Position numbers and translations under genes: made by a program
Part shown: positions 56,464-64,000 of the stretch, piece by piece
How positions within the stretch are numbered: position 1 is the stretch's first letter
How the letters are laid out: each line of letters starts with the position of its first letter
Notes under the pieces: model-generated
The model's database searches: none
Told to the model about the DNA's origin: nothing
The model's input: the letters and a program-made list of their open reading frames with translations, nothing else
NCBI RefSeq assembly: GCF_019393635.1
Contig: NC_057865.1
Location: 303,099,885-303,163,884, forward strand
Origin: Dromiciops gliroides
Taxonomy: Eukaryota > Chordata > Mammalia > Microbiotheria > Microbiotheriidae
Direction of reading: 5' to 3'
DNA length: 64,000 bases

Positions 56464-57189
56464 GTCTCCCGCCCGCTCCCCCCCCTCCCCCCAGCCCCTT
56501 TTCTTTCACCCAGGAGGCTGGAACTCAGACATAACCTTCTCTGACCAACATTTTCTCCCTGGCTCCATGGAGGACAGAGAGTAGAAGGGACCCTAGGACT
56601 CAAGAGGAGGGGGCAGAGCCTGGGAGGAGTGCCAGCCCTGAGGGGTGGGTTGGAGGGGGGAGAGCAGCAGTGTCCATGGTCCCCCCCACCCAAGCAGGCA
56701 GGACTGAGGCTTCTGGGAAATTGGAAGACCAGAGTCACTCAGGTGTACACCTCTCTTAATGAATGTTTGACCTACACACCGGCACACAGTGTTCCCCCTC
56801 AGCCTCCTGCTTATAGCACTAAGCGAATGGATATTTAATTTACGTAATAATGAAATGGGGGCAGGGGTAAGGGGGTGGCAATCATGCTTTAGTGAGGCTT
56901 GGGAACAAGCTGAGAAAAGTGAGGAGGGGTAGAGAGGCACAATTCCTCAGAGGGCTCTGGGATGGTGAAGGGAGGGGTGTGGAAGGGGCAAAGGCAGAGA
57001 GCTTCCTCCCCCTCCCTGGGAAATTGCGGCAGCTTGAACCCTGGGTGGGTCGGGGTATTTGAGATCCCCTTATTTAGGGTTTTGGAGAAGAGACCAGCTC
57101 CTTTCTGTGCCACCTTGGGGCTAGATCATGGACACCCCAAAGTGAGGAGCCCCTTTGGGCTTCCTTCTGCTCTGGACATAGGGTGGTCC
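56464..57189. other. Unassigned interval
   Basis: It has moderately high GC and purine-rich stretches. The short frames here have no recognised family. I see no feature I can support. Confidence 0.4.
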
Positions 57190-57440
57190 AATTCCTTGTA
57201 ATACTGGAGGTGAAATGAGTACCAATGTCTAACGTTATATTTTCTAGTAATGCATACCTGGGTATGATAGTTAAAAAAATAATCCTAGAAACCCTAGATG
57301 CCGTAGCTGACACTAAGGGATAGGATCTCTTATGACTAATCAAGATTTTAACCATTCTACTGCTGGCATTTAACTGAAGTCTAACCCTATTTGAATACTT
57401 TTTAAAAAAAATAACAAAAAGGAGGTTTTTGATAAAGCAT
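57190..57440 (-). mobile_element. Retroviral integrase core fragment
   Basis: The minus strand reads YPLVSATASRVSRIIF, then IIPRYALLENITLDIGTHFT, which aligns with the integrase catalytic core of class I-type retroviruses. It is a short isolated fossil in the same orientation as the SH2B1 retrogenes. Confidence 0.7.
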
Positions 57441-57879
57441 CTAAACACCAAATGGTACTGGAGGGGAAACTGAAATCTTGGGACCTCAAGGGTCCAGTGT
57501 AAGGTCATTTCGACCATGCTAGGCTTAGAGTACATGCTCAGCTGGTGATTATTTGGAAACATGAAGCTGAGATGGATGAACATTGTCCAAGTAATAAAAT
57601 TAACTGGGCTTTCAGTGACTTTAAAATCCAAGAATCTCTAGTGGTTTTAGAAGAAACTGAGGCTTAGGCATTGGAAGGGAACTTTGTAAGTTCACTAAAC
57701 ATATCAAAGTCTGAATTTTAGAAGGCATTTTAACTGAAAAACTTTACAAAAATCTTTATTCCAGATTATTTTCCTTTTTACCATCATATACATATCATTT
57801 GAATATATCTTTTTAAAATTTTTATTTGAATATTTCTGAAAGGAAGAATCTCTTTTCTTTATAACAAATATTTTAGAGC
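57441..57879. repeat. Dispersed repeat R, copy 3
   Basis: It contains the same R texts (CTTGGGACCTCAAGGGTCCA, then AATTAACTGGGCTTTCAGTG) and leads into the shared 3' flank of retrogene 2. Confidence 0.45.
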
Positions 57880-58231
57880 AAGGAAAACTGCCTTGTAATG
57901 GTGGGCAACATTTTTTAAAAAAAGAAATGTAAGCAACACATGCATGCACACAACATAGAATGATTAAGGAAAAAAGTGCAAAGTATAACAGTATAACAGT
58001 ACGTACATCTTTTTTTTTAAAACAGTAACTATAGTTCAAGTGTGACGGGCACAAGAAGTTACAGCAACAGCAAAAGATGAATCCTTATGAGCGGTCCCAC
58101 AGCCCTACCTAGATTTTTCAGTTGCTAACTTCTTCCACAAAGAGAAAAGAAATAGGATGACAGTGATTCTTTTTAAAACAACTTCCAAAAAGGAAACCAC
58201 GTTACTCACCCAGAGGAGACTGACAAAAGAG
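57880..58231 (-). promoter_or_regulatory. 3' flank of retrogene 2 with conserved splice donor
   Basis: It is homologous to 50280-50622. The donor-like GTGAGT lies at 58204-58209 on the minus strand, about 22 bases after the stop. Confidence 0.4.
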
Positions 58232-59863
58232 CTAAGGAAATACTGTCTTTGTCTTCTCTTTGTAGTTTAAGTTTGGACTCTCCTCATCCCATTGTGTGTA
58301 CTGTCCTCTACTTCCAACTCTGCCTTGTTCTGGCTGGGCTCTGATCTTTCTTCTAACAACAGGCCCATCCCCTAGACAATCAGGGGCAACTGTACCTCTC
58401 TGGGGAGGGACCATCCTGGGTCCTGGCCCAGGGCCAGAGACAAAGGGAAACTTGGACATGTGGTTGTATTCCTTGGTATAGGAAGCAGTACAGGTTATCG
58501 GTGGCTGTGGAGTGGACCCCATCCTCCTGGGCACTCCCTCTGCCGGTTCCCTGCCTTTTGGCCACCAGGGTGGCTCAATATAGCGGGTGAGTGTAACCTG
58601 GTTGAAAGGCTCGTACTTCACTGGAAAAGGGTTGACACTGAAATATGCTAGCATGTCACAGACTGTTGGGAACAAGTGTTGCATCACCCAGCACTGACCA
58701 TCCGCATTTACGGTAAGAAGACTATGCTTGACCCTGCCCTCGAAGTTGAACGTGAGAACATACTGCCCTATCCTATTGTCGCTTTTATGTACTAGGTAGA
58801 CACCATGGCTGGCAGCACCCCCTTCACGCACAAGCAGGGCAGCTTTGAGTTTAGGGAGGTTCCCATGGAACCAAGGGTACTCTGAAAGGAGGTCGTCCCT
58901 ATCACCTCCATCTGACTCCCCCTGAGACAGCAAGGAACTTTGGGTGTCTGGAGCGGAAGGAGCTAGTGGGGGGTAACGTTTCCCCTCTCTGGGCCACTTT
59001 TTAATAGGGAATCGGTGAGGTGCTTTGGATCGTATCAGTGCTATTAAGTCATAATGGGAGGCAGCAGTGAAGGCAGAGCTGGGGGAGACAGAAGCTGAGG
59101 GATGGTCTGAGAGGCCCCCACAGGCCCCCTGAGGCAGGTCCACGTGGCTCTCCCTAGGTGCCAAGGGCAGCTCCTGTCTGTGCTCTGTCCCTGCCCCATC
59201 CTTTAAGGGTCCTCCTGCCGTCCTTAGTGTCTGCATCTCAAAGCTTTCCCCAGGGGATGCCCCACGCCTAGTTGGCCCCTCACTGGCGCTACCACCCCCA
59301 CCCAGGTCAGATGGCCCTGAGGCAGAGGTGTCCAAAGGTCCCACTGCAGAGGGGGAGTCACCCGCTCCCCGCCACTGGAAGATCCCTCGGACTGAGCGGC
59401 CAAATGAGTGCAGGGAGAAGCGTTTCTTCACCTGAGGCTTTGAAGAGTTTGAAGCCATCGAGGAAGGGAGAGGGCCAGCCAGGTCTTCAGAGGATCGAGA
59501 ACGACCCCACACAGTCAGAGGCTCACTGTTCCCACAGCTCTGCAGGGAAGGACCACTTGATGGGGTTTCCTCACCAAGACTAAGGCGCATCCGACCAGAT
59601 GATAAAAGGGAACCCGAGGCCCGGGCCACCTCCCCTTCAAAGTGCTGCAAGAAGAGCAGAGCAAAACGTCGGGAGAAGGCTGCCTCATCCCCAGAGTACT
59701 GGAGATGGGAAGCCCAGTAGAGGCAGAAGCGTCGGGCATAGTCCAGGGCTGCTTCCCGAGCCTGGGATTCACAGAACTCCTGCCAACCTGGGGAAGGTGG
59801 TGGTGATGGGAGAGGGTGAGGAGAAGGGGCAGCGCCATCCTCAGGGGAAGGGGCACCATTCAT
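58232..59863 (-). CDS. SH2B1: SH2B1-derived retrogene 2 (PH-less, SH2 arginine replaced)
   Basis: This is an intronless frame of 543 codons from [10 protein letters not shown], the start used by SH2B1 and by retrogene 1. The frame stays open for 54 more codons upstream (to 60025), but that extension has no counterpart in SH2B1, so I choose the inner ATG. Residues 26-85 are the dimerisation domain ([11 protein letters not shown]) and 141-160 the basic patch. The PH domain is missing at the same place as in retrogene 1. The SH2-like domain starts at YPWFHG, but the position of the phosphotyrosine-binding arginine reads His (GVYLVHKS). Binding to phosphotyrosine is therefore probably lost or altered. 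The tail matches that of retrogene 1 and ends [13 protein letters not shown]. The N-terminal half is nearly identical to retrogene 1, whereas the SH2 half differs at many residues without a stop or frameshift. Confidence 0.82.
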   Translation of the reverse strand: MNGAPSPEDGAAPSPHPLPSPPPSPGWQEFCESQAREAALDYARRFCLYWASHLQYSGDEAAFSRRFALLFLQHFEGEVARASGSLLSSGRMRLSLGEETPSSGPSLQSCGNSEPLTVWGRSRSSEDLAGPLPSSMASNSSKPQVKKRFSLHSFGRSVRGIFQWRGAGDSPSAVGPLDTSASGPSDLGGGGSASEGPTRRGASPGESFEMQTLRTAGGPLKDGAGTEHRQELPLAPRESHVDLPQGACGGLSDHPSASVSPSSAFTAASHYDLIALIRSKAPHRFPIKKWPREGKRYPPLAPSAPDTQSSLLSQGESDGGDRDDLLSEYPWFHGNLPKLKAALLVREGGAASHGVYLVHKSDNRIGQYVLTFNFEGRVKHSLLTVNADGQCWVMQHLFPTVCDMLAYFSVNPFPVKYEPFNQVTLTRYIEPPWWPKGREPAEGVPRRMGSTPQPPITCTASYTKEYNHMSKFPFVSGPGPGPRMVPPQRGTVAPDCLGDGPVVRRKIRAQPEQGRVGSRGQYTQWDEESPNLNYKEKTKTVFP

Positions 59864-60039
59864 GATGAGCCAGATGAGATGGAGAGTCCAGGATCTGTTG
59901 AGGACCCCGTCAGCTGGTTGGCTTTTGGGGACCTTGAAATCCAGAGGAGGGGTCTGAAGGAAAAGACCCTTAATCCTAAATTGGGACAGCGAAGAGGGTA
60001 GTACCAGTATATAATTATTTAACAATATACCCTTCAGTT
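59864..60039 (-). promoter_or_regulatory. 5' flank of retrogene 2
   Basis: It is homologous to 52411-52536 but holds about 50 extra bases (ACCCCGTCAGCTGGTTGGC). The flank ends near 60033, where integrase-like sequence and a trace of SINE begin. Confidence 0.4.
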
Positions 60040-60175
60040 CAGCTAGGTGGTATATATCTCTATATATCTACCTATCTTATCAAAAGTTGAGAGATCTTTT
60101 TCCCTGCCGAGAGAGGGTAGTCCAAACAACATCTCATAAAGTGATGTCCCAATATATTTTCTTTCTTTCATTCTT

Positions 60176-60318
60176 TTTTTTTCCCCAGGGAAATGAGGGT
60201 TAAGTGACTTGCCCAGGGTCACACAGCTAGCAAATATCGAGTGTCTGAGGCCAGATTTGAACTCAGGTACTACTGAATCCAGGGCCCCTGCTTTACCACT
60301 GCGCAATCTAGCTGCCCC
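60176..60318 (-). mobile_element. SINE in integrase fragment, first
   Basis: This is a reverse WSINE1-type copy, T-run to CAATCTAGCTGCCCC. Confidence 0.9.
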
Positions 60319-60344
60319 CTCTTTCATTCTTAAAAAAATTTTTT

Positions 60345-60474
60345 TTGTGGGACAATAAGGGTTCAGTGACTTGTCCAGCGTTACACAGCTAGTCAACTAT
60401 CTGAGGCTAGATTTGACCTCAGGTCCTCCTGAATCCAGGGCCCATGGTTTACCCACTTCACCACCTAGATGCCT
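60345..60474 (-). mobile_element. SINE in integrase fragment, second
   Basis: This is a more diverged reverse copy (GGGTTCAGTGACTTGTCCAG to CCACCTAGATGCC) beside the first. Confidence 0.88.
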
Positions 60475-60900
60475 CCCCCCCTCCCAATATCTTTTCTCAG
60501 GCTTGTCCTTATCCTAATTAAAGCTATGGGCAAACATCTGGTCCATGGACACTTGGTTTCTAGTATTAATTTTGTGGGGCTCCTCTTTAACGTTTGATTC
60601 ATCCTTTCCACCTTTCCTGAAGAAGGTGGAGACCAAGGACTGTGAAAATTCCTATTTATTTCTACTGCCTTCCTCATTCCTTAGAATACTCTCGAGGTGA
60701 AATCAGTCCCACTGTCTGAATTGATATTTTCTATTAATCCATACCTTGGTATGATATTTTAAAAAATAATCCTGGAAACCCCAGACTCCATAGCTGACAC
60801 AAAGGGTTAGGCCTCTACCCAGCCTGTAAGATGATCTGCTATGACTAATCAACAGTTTAACCATCTGACTGCCAGCATGTCACTGAAGTCTATTTGAATA

Positions 60901-61310
60901 TTTCTTTAAGGAATTAAAGAAAAGCTGATTTTTAGAGAAGCCTCCAAACACCTAATGATCCTGGAGGGGAATCTGAGATCTTGGGACCTCCAGGGTCTAG
61001 GGTAAGGTTGTTTAAAAATTCAAGGCTTAGAGTTCATGCCCCAGTAGTGAATATTGTTGAGAATGAGGCTGAGAGGGTTGGAGAGGCTGTTGAGACATCA
61101 CTTACAATGTAGTAAACCTGAGCTTTCAGTGGTTTTAGGTTCAAGGCAGCTCCAGGGCTTGATTAGAGAAACTGAGGCTCAGGGATTGGAAAGGACCTCT
61201 GGGAGTTCCGAAAACCATTCCAAAGATTAATCTTTGAAGGCCTTCTTCATGATTCTTGAAATTCAAGCATTTTAAAAAATGAAGTAACCTAATATTTTTT
61301 AAAAGCACCC
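60901..61310. repeat. Dispersed repeat R, copy 4
   Basis: GATCTTGGGACCTCCAGGGT and GCTTTCAGTGGTTTTAGGTT match the other R copies. It abuts the L1 5' end, as in copy 1. Confidence 0.45.
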
Positions 61311-61483
61311 AGAAATTTCCTCTGCCAAGATGGCTTGAGTGAGCAAGCAACCCCCAGAGGCTCTACCAAATTTCCCCTCCAAACTGATTTAAAACTGCCT
61401 CTGAATCCCTCCAGGGACAGGGAAGCAGCCTAGCAGCTGGGCAGTAAAGGTGTGTCTTACCTGGGAGGGAGGGAAGTGAGGTC

Positions 61484-61516
<33 letters not shown>

Positions 61517-62239
61517 CAGCTTCTGGACTCACAGCAGGGGGCCTGAGGCAGGGCTTTTAGTCTGGGCAATTCACCTGCAAGGCTCCACCAACCTGCAAGG
61601 CTCCACCAACCTGCAAAGCAGCAGCTCCCTGGGCAGGTGAGTAGTCTGGGCAGCAGTTTGGGGACCCTCACCAGGCACCAGGCAGGCTTTGAGTGCCTTG
61701 CTGACCAGTAGTAAAGCACTGCCTCAAAGAGGTAAACAACAAGTTCCCCAAAGTGATAAACAGCAAGTTCCCACCCCCCGACCTTCCAGCAGAGAGACTG
61801 TTTCCAGGGCAAACTAGCAACAGGTGACCCCAACCCCCAGCATATTACAACAAAATGACCTTTCCAGGGCCTGCTAGCAGAGCATTGGTTACCATAGCAC
61901 AATTGGGCAGATTGGAAACAAAATTGCCCTTCCAGGGCCTGCTAATAGAAAGACCCTGCTAACAGAACAACCCAGCAGGAGGGGCCCAGCCCTGGGGCAG
62001 TACAACAGCAAGATAACTCCTCCAGGGCCAGCCATCACAAAGACTTTGTTAACTTTAGCAACCTAGAAAAAGCAAGCTCCTAAGCCCTGAAGCCTAGTGA
62101 AAAGCACCTTTAAGACCCAGAGCATCAGCACAAAAACCTGAGAGTTTAGGAAAAGCGCACAACTGGAGTAAAAACATCAAAGCACAAAATAAGGCACAAA
62201 ATGAGCAAAACCCCCCCAAACAACAAAAAGTATTCACTA
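61311..62239 (+). mobile_element. Internally deleted LINE-1 (copy 2), 5' part
   Basis: Its 5'-UTR and leader match 53991-54880, with an expanded (GGAGCA)n-like run at 61480-61518. An LTR interrupts it at 62240. Confidence 0.85.
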
Positions 62240-62812
62240 TTGATGGTTACTATTATATGGGACAGTTGCCTCAGTTTACCCAAATAATTTGAGGAGACTA
62301 CCAGGTCAAGCAGAGACAGATTTATTTCATTCTGAGGAAAATGGGTGACCTCATGCAAGGAATGAGGAGCACACTGATGAGCTCATGAGTTGGGGTTTTA
62401 TGGATGTTTGAGGGGGCCGTCCCCTCGTGCACAGGGTGAGCTCACACTCCAACATCCAATTCTGTCTCACCCAAATTTGCGTGATTAGCTCACGATCATG
62501 GTATGGAGGCATGCTCAGCTGGGTTTGAGAGATGGAGGGAAGGGGAAAGGGTGAAATCACTCCACCCATGTAAAGAGGGGACAAGGGGGAAGAAGAGAGA
62601 GAAGGTACCAGGAGCTAGAGCTTAGGAATGCAAGCAGGGAGAGGTAATATCAGGGTGGGTCTGCGCTAACAGGAAACAGCTCTCCTCTTTGGCCACAGAA
62701 TATGGACAGAATAGTATAAAAATAACAGGAACTGGGGGATGGGAAGTTTCCAGACCCCAGCCTCAGCGTTTGAACTGACCCAAGTCCACCATTTCATTTC
62801 CCACACACTATG
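62240..62812 (-). mobile_element. Solo LTR inserted in L1 copy 2
   Basis: On the minus strand it starts TGTGTGGGAAATGAAATGG. It carries a polyadenylation signal (GAATGAAATAAATCTG, about 62310-62325) and ends near TGTCCCATATAA. It is the same family as the LTR after the env fragment (53300-53826). The L1 text is continuous across the insertion. Confidence 0.8.
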
Positions 62813-63322
62813 ATAATAGGAAAAATCAAAGGCATAAACATAGAGGATAACAGTAACCAAATGGCTACAGGTGAAGATTCAAAGACCAATGTTAATTGGT
62901 CTCAGGCCCAAAAAGAATTCCTGGAGAGGGCAGCTAGGTGGTGCAGTAGATAGAGCACCGATCCTAGATTCAGGAGGACCTGCATTCAAATTCAGCCTCA
63001 GACACTTGACACTTACTAGCAGTGTGACCCTGGGTAAGTCACTTAACCCTCATTGCCCAACAAAACAAAACAAAACAAAATTCCTTGAAGAGCTTAAAAG
63101 GACTTTAAAAAGCAAATTAGAGAAGTGAAAGAAAAACTGGGGTAATAAATAAAAGTAGTGTAAGAGAACAATAAAAAAGAAATACAAATATTTACTGAGG
63201 GAAATAACTCCCTCAAAAAAAGAGTTAGCTAAATGGCTATAAAATTGTGCATACCCTTGGCTCTAGCAGTACCACCCCAAGGTTTATATCCCAAATACTG
63301 ATGCCAAAAATGAAAATATTAT
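62813..63322 (+). mobile_element. Internally deleted LINE-1 (copy 2), 3' part
   Basis: ORF1 N-terminal text (TTAATTGGTCTCAGGCCCAA) is followed by a SINE, more coiled-coil text and the same jump to the ORF2 C-terminus near 63230 as in copy 1. It is cut short by an inverted L1 at about 63325. Confidence 0.8.
62927..63085 (+). mobile_element. SINE in L1 copy 2
   Basis: This WSINE1-type copy has an (AAAAC)n tail and near-identical flanks (AATTCCTGGAGAG and AATTCCTTGAAGAG), a likely target duplication. Confidence 0.92.
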
Positions 63323-63324
63323 AT

Positions 63325-63507
63325 AGTAGCTCTTTTTTTAAAGTTTTCAATGCCTTTTAATACCTTTTCTTTTTTTGATAAAAGCATTTTATTTTTTCCA
63401 GTTACATGTAAAGATATTTTTAAACATTTGTTTATATAAGATTTCCAATTTAAAAAATTTCTCCCTCCCTCCCCTCCCTCCCAGCAGGTAATCAGATATA
63501 GGTGTTT

Positions 63508-63539
<32 letters not shown>

Positions 63540-64000
63540 TACATACATATACATATCTATATATATAAAATAACATTAAACGTATTTCTACATTAGTCAT
63601 GTTATAAGAGAAGAATCAGAGCAATAAGGAAAAACCTCAAAATAGAAGAACAACAGCCCCCAAACAAAAGAAATAGTATTGTTCAATCAGAATCCATACT
63701 CCACAGTTCTTTTTTTTTTCTGGATTTGGAGATCACCTTCCATCATGAGTCCCCTGGAACTCTCCTGTTCCACTGCATTGGTGAGAAGAATCTAGTCCAT
63801 CACAGTAGATCAACACACAATGTTGATGATACCGTGTACAATGTTCTTCTGGTTCTGCTCATCTCACTCATCATCAGCCCACGCAAGACCCTCCAGGTTT
63901 CTCTGAACTCCTCCTGCTCATCGTTTCTTACAGCACAATAGAATTCCATTACATTCATATACCACAACTTGTCCAGCCATTCCCCAATGGATGGGCATCC
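63325..64000 (-). mobile_element. LINE-1 3' end, runs off the window
   Basis: It contains the 3'-UTR with pyrimidine tract (63460-63485) and a (TATA)/(CA)n stretch (63509-63560). The end of ORF2 in reverse (GTTTCTTACAGCACAATAGA) matches 46085-46700 and 17990-18560. Confidence 0.9.

Larger units (their letters stand above)
60040..60900 (-). mobile_element. Retroviral integrase fragment, split by two SINEs
   Basis: The minus strand reads, from 60900 downward, integrase core text related to 57190-57440. NFHSPWSPPSSGKVERMNQT (about 60600-60655) and the C-terminal GTSLYEMLFGLPSLGREKDL (about 60090-60150) follow. It is a class I-type pol fossil, broken, with two reverse SINEs (60176-60318 and 60345-60474) inserted. 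It lies directly upstream of retrogene 2 in the same orientation. Confidence 0.8.

Noticed and set aside
59864-60025. 54-residue N-terminal extension of retrogene 2
   Set aside because: It has no counterpart in SH2B1 or in the frame of retrogene 1. It is open 5' flank, and [10 protein letters not shown] is the conserved start.

Overview
The window is a repeat-dense stretch of mammalian nuclear DNA, almost certainly from a marsupial. The clearest marker is a tRNA-derived SINE of about 150 bp (head GGGGCAGCTAGGTGGCGCAG, tail ending CTCACTAAAA), which I read as the marsupial WSINE1-type family and which occurs about 20 times. The LINE-1 copies also carry an ORF1/ORF2 typical of marsupial L1. The SINE tail suggests an Australian marsupial, but I cannot name the species. 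There are no tRNA, rRNA or snRNA genes and no CRISPR array.

Two thirds of the window is one segmental duplication in direct orientation. Copy A runs from about 360 to 17948 and copy B from about 28043 to 43112, at an offset near 27.6 kb. In order each copy holds: TG-rich composite repeats; a SINE; a CpG-rich stretch with GC-rich cassettes; a minus-strand L1 3' end split by an endogenous retrovirus; an L1 ORF1 remnant; a strong CpG island; and an array of about 711-bp satellite units. The copies differ in telling ways. A keeps a two-LTR provirus where B has a solo LTR, B carries an extra 1.19-kb tandem subunit, and each satellite array has private SINE or LTR insertions.

Between and after the copies (17949-28043 and 43113-47281) lie L1 fragments in both orientations, inverted copies of the GC cassette, a GC-rich hexanucleotide domain, and a long heptanucleotide array at 44052-44775. 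A second retroviral fragment lies at 47282-48062. An old CR1/L3-like piece is near 49285-49565.

The only convincing protein-coding genes are two long intronless minus-strand frames at 50623-52410 and 58232-59863. Both derive from SH2B1. They keep the N-terminal dimerisation domain, lack the PH domain, keep an SH2-like domain, and end in an unfamiliar tail of about 117 residues shared by both. They sit in a second tandem duplication of about 7.5 kb that includes an internally deleted L1 on the far side. Their first halves are nearly identical, while the SH2 halves have diverged strongly with the frames still open. One copy keeps the phosphotyrosine-binding arginine and the other does not. This retrogene pair is the best candidate for something undescribed. 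Retroviral remnants (integrase-like fragments, a transmembrane env fragment, LTRs) surround both genes. All retroviral copies here are treated as fossils.
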